From CAZYXZ01 sp964651395 (GTDB lineage: Bacteria; Actinomycetota; Actinomycetes; BP-191), in contig CAZYXZ010000067.1 of the NCBI GenBank assembly GCA_964651395.1, forward strand, positions 1 to 18,700: a stretch of 18,700 bases of DNA, given 5' to 3'. Under the pieces are notes generated by a model. That model made no database searches. It was not told the origin of the DNA and was given only the letters and a program-made list of their open reading frames with translations. Positions within the stretch are counted from its first letter, which is position 1. Every line of letters begins with the position of its first letter. The translations under genes and the position numbers were made by a program. Positions 13,928 to 18,700 of this stretch are shown piece by piece.

Positions 13928-15154
13928 GTGACGCCTGACCCGACGAGCTCGGTGCACACGTTCGGCGAGCTGCCGAAGATCATCAGCGTCGACGACCACG
14001 TCGTCGAGCCGGCGCACCTGTGGACCACCTGGCTGCCGGAGAAGTTCCGCGACCGCGGCCCGCGCGTCGAGCGCCGGGGCATCGGCAGCATGAAGCACGT
14101 CGGCGGCGGCACCTACGAGCAGACCTTCGACCCGAGCGGGCCGCAGGCCGACTGCTGGGTCTACGAGGACCTCGTCTACATCAACAAGCGGCACGTCGCC
14201 GCCGTCGGCTTCGACCGCGACGACATGACGATGTCACCGATCACATACGACGAGATGCGCCCCGGTTGCTACGACCCGAAGGCGCGCGTCGAGGACATGG
14301 AGATGAACTGGGTCGACGGCTCGCTGTCGTTCCCGACGTTCCCCCGGTTCTGCGGCCAGACCTTCGCGGAGGCGAAGGACCGCGAGCTGGCCATGGCCTG
14401 CGTCCTCGCCTACAACGACTGGATGGTCGAGGAGTGGTGCGGCGACAGCGGTGGCGTCCTCATCCCGCTGTGCCTGATCCCGCTCTGGGACGTCGAGGCC
14501 GCGGCGGCCGAGGTACGCCGGAACGCCGCCCGCGGCTGCCGCGCCGTCTGCTTCAGCGAGATCCCGCCGCACCTGGGCCTGCCGAGCATCCACTCCGGCT
14601 ACTGGGACCCGTTCTTCGCGGCCTGCGAGGAGACCCGCACCACGGTGTGCATGCACATCGGCTCGTCGTCGAAGATGCCCGCGACCTCCTCCGACGCGCC
14701 CTCCGCCGTGGCCGCCTCGCTGAGCTTCAACAACGCGATGGCGTCGCTGTCGGACTTCCTGTTCTCCGGCGTACTCGTGCGCTTCCCGACGCTGAAGCTG
14801 GCCTACTCCGAGGGCCAGATCGGCTGGCTGCCCTACATCCTCGAGCGGGTCGACGACGTGTGGCGCGAGCACCGCGCGTGGGCCGGCGTGAAGGACATCG
14901 TCCCCGAGCCGCCGTCGACGTACTACTTCCGCCAGGTCTTCGGCTGCTTCTTCCGCGACCGGCACGGCCTGGAGTCGCTGCACCGGGTCGGCATCGACAA
15001 CATCACCTTCGAGACCGACTACCCGCACACCGACTCGACCTGGCCGGACACCAAGAAGGTGGCTGAGGAGATGTTCGCCGGGCTGTCGGCCGAGCAGGTC
15101 TACAAGATCGTCCGGGGCAACGCCATCCGGATGCTCGACCTCGACCTCGTCTAG
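13928..15154 (+). CDS. Amidohydrolase family 2 (metal-dependent TIM-barrel) protein
   Basis: A 408-residue protein with a leaderless GTG start. IISVDDHVVEPAHLW (18-32) is the opening strand of amidohydrolase_2 proteins, with Asp23, His24 and Glu27. His243 in VCMHIGSSSKMP and Asp364 in FETDYPHTDSTWPD supply other expected metal or catalytic positions. LKLAYSEGQIGWLPYILERVDDVW and the C-terminal GNAIRMLDLDLV are also typical. Members include decarboxylases and C-C or ring hydrolases acting on aromatic or cyclic acids. The substrate here is unknown. The operator and the following acyl-CoA dehydrogenase suggest a step on a CoA-linked or cyclic catabolic intermediate. This is inference. Confidence 0.87.
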   Translation: MTPDPTSSVHTFGELPKIISVDDHVVEPAHLWTTWLPEKFRDRGPRVERRGIGSMKHVGGGTYEQTFDPSGPQADCWVYEDLVYINKRHVAAVGFDRDDMTMSPITYDEMRPGCYDPKARVEDMEMNWVDGSLSFPTFPRFCGQTFAEAKDRELAMACVLAYNDWMVEEWCGDSGGVLIPLCLIPLWDVEAAAAEVRRNAARGCRAVCFSEIPPHLGLPSIHSGYWDPFFAACEETRTTVCMHIGSSSKMPATSSDAPSAVAASLSFNNAMASLSDFLFSGVLVRFPTLKLAYSEGQIGWLPYILERVDDVWREHRAWAGVKDIVPEPPSTYYFRQVFGCFFRDRHGLESLHRVGIDNITFETDYPHTDSTWPDTKKVAEEMFAGLSAEQVYKIVRGNAIRMLDLDLV

Positions 15155-15164
15155 CCTCGGCGGC

Positions 15165-16118
15165 GTGGACTTCACCTTCACCGGCGAGCAGGACGAGCTG
15201 CGCCGCGCCGTCCGCGACGCGCTGAGCCACCCCGACCCCTGGCCGGTGCTCCGCGACCAGATCGGCGTGACCGGGCTCGCTGTCGCCGAGCAGTACGGCG
15301 GTCACGGCGCCACGTGGGTCGAGCTCGGCATCGCGCTCGAGGAAGCCGGGCGCACCCTGCTCCCGGACCCGCTGCTCGCGACGACCTGCGCCGCCGCGGC
15401 GTTGGAGCGGGCGGGCGCCGTCGAGCACCTGCCGGCCCTGGCCGGCGGGGAGCTGGTCGCGACCATCGCGGTGGCGGACGCGACGACCGGCTCGGCGGCC
15501 CCCGTCATCCACGGCGACGCGGCGCAGCTGTTCGTCCGGGCCGGTGCGGAGGGCTTGCACCTGCTGCGCGCGGAGTCCGCCGAGATCGTCGCCGCCACGA
15601 CGGTCGACCAGACCCGCAGCCAGGCAGTCCTGCGCTTCGCGCCGGGCGACGCGACCCAGGTAGGTGATGCGGCCGCCGCCGCAACGGCGGTGGACCTGCT
15701 GCGCGTCGCCCTCGCGGTCGAGTCGGTGGGCGCGGCCCGGCGCTGCCTCGAGCTGACCGTCGAGCACCTCAAGACGCGCGTGCAGTTCGGCAAGCCGATC
15801 GGGTCGTTCCAGGCGCTCAAGCACCGGGCGGCGGACATGGCCGTGGCCGTCGAGGCGGCGACTTCGGCGGCGTACCACGCGATGTGGGTCGCGGCGGCCG
15901 CGCCGCACGAGCTGCCGGTGGTCGCGCCGCTGGCCATGTCCTACTGCACCTCGGCGTTCCAGCGGGTGGCCGGCGACACGATCCAGCTGCACGGCGGCAT
16001 CGGCTTCACGTGGGAGCACGACGCGCACCGCTACTTCAAACGGGCCGCCGGCAACGCCGCGGTCCTCGGCAGCCCCGCCGCCCAGCGTCGCGTCCTCGCG
16101 GAGCGCGCCGGCTTCTAG
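15165..16118 (+). CDS. Acyl-CoA dehydrogenase, small (FadE-like) subunit
   Basis: A 317-residue protein, shorter than a full acyl-CoA dehydrogenase, starting at GTG 15165 ten bases after the amidohydrolase stop: MDFTFTGEQDELRRAVRDAL. It keeps AEQYGGHGATWVELG (41-55), TRVQFGKPIGSFQALKH (204-220) and QLHGGIGFTWEHDAHRYFKRA (274-294). It therefore resembles the N-terminal half of the FadE34-like protein and the small subunits of steroid acyl-CoA dehydrogenase heterotetramers (FadE27/29/32/33 types). Such subunits need a larger FadE partner, and none adjoins it here. The central region is Ala-rich and degenerate compared with full-length enzymes. The substrate cannot be told; a specific FadE number would be a guess. 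Confidence 0.85.
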   Translation: MDFTFTGEQDELRRAVRDALSHPDPWPVLRDQIGVTGLAVAEQYGGHGATWVELGIALEEAGRTLLPDPLLATTCAAAALERAGAVEHLPALAGGELVATIAVADATTGSAAPVIHGDAAQLFVRAGAEGLHLLRAESAEIVAATTVDQTRSQAVLRFAPGDATQVGDAAAAATAVDLLRVALAVESVGAARRCLELTVEHLKTRVQFGKPIGSFQALKHRAADMAVAVEAATSAAYHAMWVAAAAPHELPVVAPLAMSYCTSAFQRVAGDTIQLHGGIGFTWEHDAHRYFKRAAGNAAVLGSPAAQRRVLAERAGF

Positions 16119-16122
16119 CGCG

Positions 16123-16785
16123 CTAGTGCTTGGGGACCTTGGGGCCGGTGACGCCCCAGAAGACCAGGCGGGTCATGGCCTCGCGGACGTCGGTCATGTG
16201 GATGTCCCAGGACTCGAAGCCGCTCTGGTGGGCGGCGACGTGCGCGAGCATCGAGACGAGCGCGCCGGCCATCGCCATCGGGTCGACGTCGCCGGCGCCG
16301 TTCTTGCCCTGCACCTCGCCGATGCACGAGGCGAGCGCACGGGTCAGTGCGTTGAGCATCCGCACCCGGGCCCGGCGGAAGCGCTCGTCGCCCTCCTCGG
16401 TGAGCAGGTCGACGACCCGCAGCACCGGCTGGTGGCCTTCCCAGAACGTCAGGAAGCTGTCCACGAGCCGCTCGGCGCTGTTCCATCCCGACGTGCCGCG
16501 CCACTGGCCGCCGTCGATCAGGTCCGCCAGATGGGTGCCCTCGTCGGCCGTCGCCTCGGCCAGGGCCAGGACCGCCGCCTCGATGTCGACGAAGTACTGG
16601 TAGAACGTCGCGGGTGAGGTCGACGCCTCCCGCGTGATGTCCGTGACCTTGAGGTCGCGGTACGGCGTGGTGGCGAGCATCGTCGACACGCAGTCGAGCA
16701 GCTTCTGCCGCGTGGCCAGGCCACGTCGCCCGGGCACGCGGCCGTCAGCCGCACGCGGCACGGACACCGCCTCGGACTTACCCAC
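16123..16785 (-). CDS. TetR/AcrR-family transcriptional regulator
   Basis: A 220-residue protein starting at GTG 16785, with GAGGGG (16800-16795) nine bases upstream. The N-terminal helix-turn-helix is at about 25-70: TRQKLLDCVSTML, LKVTDITREASTSPATFYQYFVDIEAAVLAL, with the usual FYQYF recognition-helix end. The rest is a helical ligand-binding and dimer domain (EERLV-like helices, WEGHQPVLRVVDLLTEEGD, GALVSMLAHVAAHQ). It does not look like KstR or KstR2 as I remember their sequences. It is divergent from echA20-ipdAB with a 25-bp dyad between, so self-control and control of that operon are likely. Its end lies four bases from the convergent fadE stop. Confidence 0.9.
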   Translation of the reverse strand: MGKSEAVSVPRAADGRVPGRRGLATRQKLLDCVSTMLATTPYRDLKVTDITREASTSPATFYQYFVDIEAAVLALAEATADEGTHLADLIDGGQWRGTSGWNSAERLVDSFLTFWEGHQPVLRVVDLLTEEGDERFRRARVRMLNALTRALASCIGEVQGKNGAGDVDPMAMAGALVSMLAHVAAHQSGFESWDIHMTDVREAMTRLVFWGVTGPKVPKH

Positions 16786-16826
16786 GGTCGCCTGCCCCTC
16801 TATTGTGGCTTCGCGGACCTGACTCT

Positions 16827-16851
16827 CTATCAGAAACCGAACTTCTACCAG
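16827..16851. promoter_or_regulatory. 25-bp dyad operator between tetR and echA20
   Basis: The sequence has perfect interrupted symmetry: CT-N3-AGAA-N7-TTCT-N3-AG. It lies in the 80-bp divergent interval, 41 bases from the TetR start and 14 from the EchA20 start. The size and placement suit binding by a TetR-family dimer. It fits neither the KstR (AAC-N2-GTT) nor the KstR2 (CAAG-N2-CTTG) pattern. Confidence 0.55.
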
Positions 16852-16865
16852 ACAACGGAGTGTCG

Positions 16866-17615
16866 ATGGGCATCTCGAGCACGACCGCCGACGGGGTCGC
16901 CGAGGTCGTCATCGACGTACCCCCGGTGAACGCGCTCGATGTCGCGGGCTGGTTCGAGCTGGCCGAGCAGGTCCTCGCGGCGGGCCGCGACCCGCAGGTC
17001 CGGGCGGTCGTCCTGGCCGCAGAGGGCCGCGGGTTCTGCGCCGGCGTGGACATCAAGGAGATGCAGGCGACCGAAGGCTTCACCGCGCTGATCGGGGCCA
17101 ACCGAGGGTGCTACGCCGCCTTCGCCGCCGTCTACGAGTGCGCCGTGCCGGTCGTCGCCGCCGTGCACGGGTTCTGCCTCGGCGGCGGCATCGGGCTGGT
17201 CGGCAACGCGGACATCATCGTCGCGTCGGAGGACGCCACCTTCGGGCTGCCCGAGGTCGACCGCGGGGCGCTCGGCGCGGCGACCCACCTGGCCCGGCTG
17301 GTCCCGCAGCACCGCATGCGGGCGATGGTCTACACGACCGAGACGGCCACCGCGCAGGAGCTGCACGCCTACGGGTCGGTCTACCGCGTGGTGCCCAAGG
17401 ACCAGCTCCGGGCGACGGCTCGCGAGGTCGCGGCCGGCATCGCCGCCAAGAGCGGCACGATCATCCGCGCGGCCAAGGAGTCCCTCAACGGCATCGACCC
17501 GGTCGACGTGAAGCGCAGCTACCGTTTCGAGCAGGGCTTCACCTTCGAGCTCAACCTCAGCGGCGTCTCCGACGAGGCCCGTGACGCGTTCGTCGACAAG
17601 CGACGTGACAGCTAG
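16866..17615 (+). CDS. echA20: Enoyl-CoA hydratase/crotonase family, EchA20
   Basis: A 249-residue protein starting MGISSTTADGVAEVVIDVPPVNAL, with GGAG (16857-16860) five bases before ATG. The crotonase fold shows the two oxyanion-hole segments GRGFCAGVDIKEMQATEGF (54-72) and HGFCLGGGIGLVGNADIIVA (101-120). GLPEVDRGALGAATHLARLVPQH and the end FTFELNLSGVSDEARDAFV are closely like M. tuberculosis EchA20. EchA20 opens the remaining steroid D ring of the indene-derived CoA ester (HIEC-CoA) to give COCHEA-CoA, the IpdAB substrate. The order echA20-ipdA-ipdB is the same as in mycobacteria. IpdA begins two bases after the stop. Confidence 0.92.
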   Translation: MGISSTTADGVAEVVIDVPPVNALDVAGWFELAEQVLAAGRDPQVRAVVLAAEGRGFCAGVDIKEMQATEGFTALIGANRGCYAAFAAVYECAVPVVAAVHGFCLGGGIGLVGNADIIVASEDATFGLPEVDRGALGAATHLARLVPQHRMRAMVYTTETATAQELHAYGSVYRVVPKDQLRATAREVAAGIAAKSGTIIRAAKESLNGIDPVDVKRSYRFEQGFTFELNLSGVSDEARDAFVDKRRDS

Positions 17616-17617
17616 AC

Positions 17618-18466
17618 ATGCCTGACAAGCGCGCCACGATCGACGAGGTCGTCGGGGAGCTGCGCGACGGCATGACCATCGGCATCGGCGGCTGGGGCTC
17701 CCGCCGCAAGCCGATGGCGCTGGTCCGCGCGATCGCCCGCTCGCCGCTCAAGGACCTGACCGTCGTCTCGTACGGCGGACCGGACGTGGGGCTGCTCTGC
17801 GCCACCGGCCAGGCGAAGAAGGTCGCGTTCGCGTTCGTCTCGCTCGACTCGATCGCCCTCGAGCCGCACTTCCGCAACGCGCGCCAGGCCGGCACGGTCG
17901 AGGCGCTCGAGCTCGACGAGGGCATGTTCCTGCTCGGGCTGCAGGCCGCCGCCTGGCGCGTGCCGTTCCTGCCCACCCGGGTGGGTCTCGGCTCCGACGT
18001 CGTGGCGCGCCAGGACGAGATCCGCACCGTCGTCTCGCCGTACGACGACGGCGAGGAGCTGGTCGCGATGCCGGCGCTCGAGCTCGACGTGGCCCTCGTG
18101 CACCAGAACCGTGCCGACGCCGCGGGCAACGCGCAGTTCCTCGGCCCGGACCTCTACTTCGACGACCTGCTGTGCCAGGCCGCGGAGCGCGCCTTCGTCA
18201 CGTGCGAGCGGATCGTCGAGACCGCCGAGCTGAGCAAGGAAGGCAGCCACCACACCCTGCGGATCAGCCGGCTCTGGACCGACGGGGTGGTCGAGACGCC
18301 CAACGGCGCGCACTTCACGTCCTGCGTGCCGGACTACGAGCGCGACGAGGCCTTCCAGCGCGAGTACGCCGCGTCGGCCGCGTCGGAGGACGCGTGGGCC
18401 GCGTGGCAGACCGCCTGGCTCGACCTCGACGAGGCGGACTACCAAGCCAAGCTGGCCGCGCGATGA
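17618..18466 (+). CDS. ipdA: IpdA, alpha subunit of the steroid C-ring hydrolase IpdAB
   Basis: A 282-residue protein starting MPDKRATIDEVVGELRDGMTIG. It has the class I CoA-transferase fold: GGWGSRRKPMALVRAI (24-39), VVSYGGPDVGLLCATG, an acidic ELDEGMFLLGLQAA segment (98-111), FLPTRVGLGSDV, and a C-terminal ETPNGAHFTSCVPDYERDEAFQREYA stretch typical of IpdA. Despite this fold, IpdAB is a hydrolase that opens the last steroid ring of COCHEA-CoA without moving CoA. Length matches the mycobacterial protein. The gene overlaps ipdB by an ATGA. Confidence 0.93.
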   Translation: MPDKRATIDEVVGELRDGMTIGIGGWGSRRKPMALVRAIARSPLKDLTVVSYGGPDVGLLCATGQAKKVAFAFVSLDSIALEPHFRNARQAGTVEALELDEGMFLLGLQAAAWRVPFLPTRVGLGSDVVARQDEIRTVVSPYDDGEELVAMPALELDVALVHQNRADAAGNAQFLGPDLYFDDLLCQAAERAFVTCERIVETAELSKEGSHHTLRISRLWTDGVVETPNGAHFTSCVPDYERDEAFQREYAASAASEDAWAAWQTAWLDLDEADYQAKLAAR

Positions 18467-18700
18467 GCGGCGACGTGACCCGCGCGGAGGTATGCGTCAC
18501 CGCCGTGGCCGAGTGCTTCCGCGGTGACGGCGAGATCGTCGCCAACCCGATCGGCACGATCCCGCGGCTGGGCGGGCTGCTGGCGCGGCTGTCCTTCGAG
18601 CCGGACCTGGTCATGACCGACGGCGAGGCGATGCTGACCAACGCCGACGGCGAGGTCGAGGCGTGGAACCCGTACCGGACGATGTTCGACGTCGTCTGGT
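18463..18700 (+). CDS. ipdB: IpdB, beta subunit of the steroid C-ring hydrolase IpdAB (3' end cut)
   Basis: The frame opens at ATG 18463 inside the ipdA stop and runs off the window, giving 79 residues. It begins MSGDVTRAEVCVTAVAECF and continues with GDGEIVANPIGTIPRLGGLLAR, FEPDLVMTDGEAML and EVEAWNPYRTMFDVVW. These match the N-terminal region of IpdB, the CoA-transferase beta-like subunit that completes the IpdAB active site. About two thirds of the protein lies outside the window. IpdC commonly follows in related clusters, but this cannot be checked here. Confidence 0.9.
   Translation, partial: MSGDVTRAEVCVTAVAECFRGDGEIVANPIGTIPRLGGLLARLSFEPDLVMTDGEAMLTNADGEVEAWNPYRTMFDVVW

Noticed and set aside
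16115..16126. CTAGCGCGCTAG palindrome
   Set aside because: It is produced by two facing TAG stop codons around a CGCG. It is too short to be called a terminator.
16827..16851. KstR or KstR2 operator in the tetR-echA20 interval
   Set aside because: Neither AAC-N2-GTT nor CAAG-N2-CTTG is present on either strand. The dyad found has different half-sites.

Overview
High-GC actinobacterial DNA. The evidence is a codon third position dominated by G/C, GTG starts, several leaderless promoters, a DUF222/HNH (13E12-repeat) gene, an F420-type LLM oxidoreductase, a WS/DGAT acyltransferase and a steroid-catabolism gene set of the mycobacterial/rhodococcal type. The style (DUF222 genes, CGTAC-rich codons) would suit a Nocardioides-like member of the Propionibacteriales, but that placement is inference. 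The window is a scaffold with one 10-N gap at 11683-11692.

Left part (1-4778). The start of a minus-strand DUF222/HNH gene lies behind a DNA-damage-type leaderless promoter. Divergent from it is a tightly overlapping four-gene operon: an SRPBCC protein, an eight-helix membrane protein built from an internal duplication, a DUF1214 protein and a PAPS-type sulfotransferase. A secreted, membrane-anchored Calx-beta protein with a Ser/Pro-rich stalk follows.

Middle (4779-8372). Three lipid-type enzymes: an HSL-family alpha/beta esterase (minus), a wax-ester synthase/diacylglycerol acyltransferase (plus) and a second alpha/beta hydrolase (minus). The acyltransferase sits between two hydrolases, with almost no spacer on either side.

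Right part (8373-18700) is steroid catabolism. A fused acyl-CoA dehydrogenase (FadE34-like) and an Rv3520c-like LLM oxidoreductase form an operon behind a perfect KstR-type operator. After the gap, a minus-strand pair encodes HsaB-like flavin reductase and FadD17-like acyl-CoA synthetase. It is divergent from an amidohydrolase plus small-subunit acyl-CoA dehydrogenase. The 78-bp divergent promoter carries two copies of TGACG-N3-CGTCA, each embedding one -35 box. A TetR-family regulator is then divergent from echA20-ipdA-ipdB (ring C/D cleavage; ipdB is cut by the window end), with a 25-bp dyad between them.

Together the right part covers side-chain activation and dehydrogenation (FadD17, FadE34), an auxiliary flavin reductase, and the last ring-opening steps (EchA20, IpdAB). 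At least three different operator types are visible, so the pathway here seems split among several regulators. No RNA genes, CRISPR arrays, insertion sequences or origins were seen, and no gene-free stretch exceeds 300 bases.
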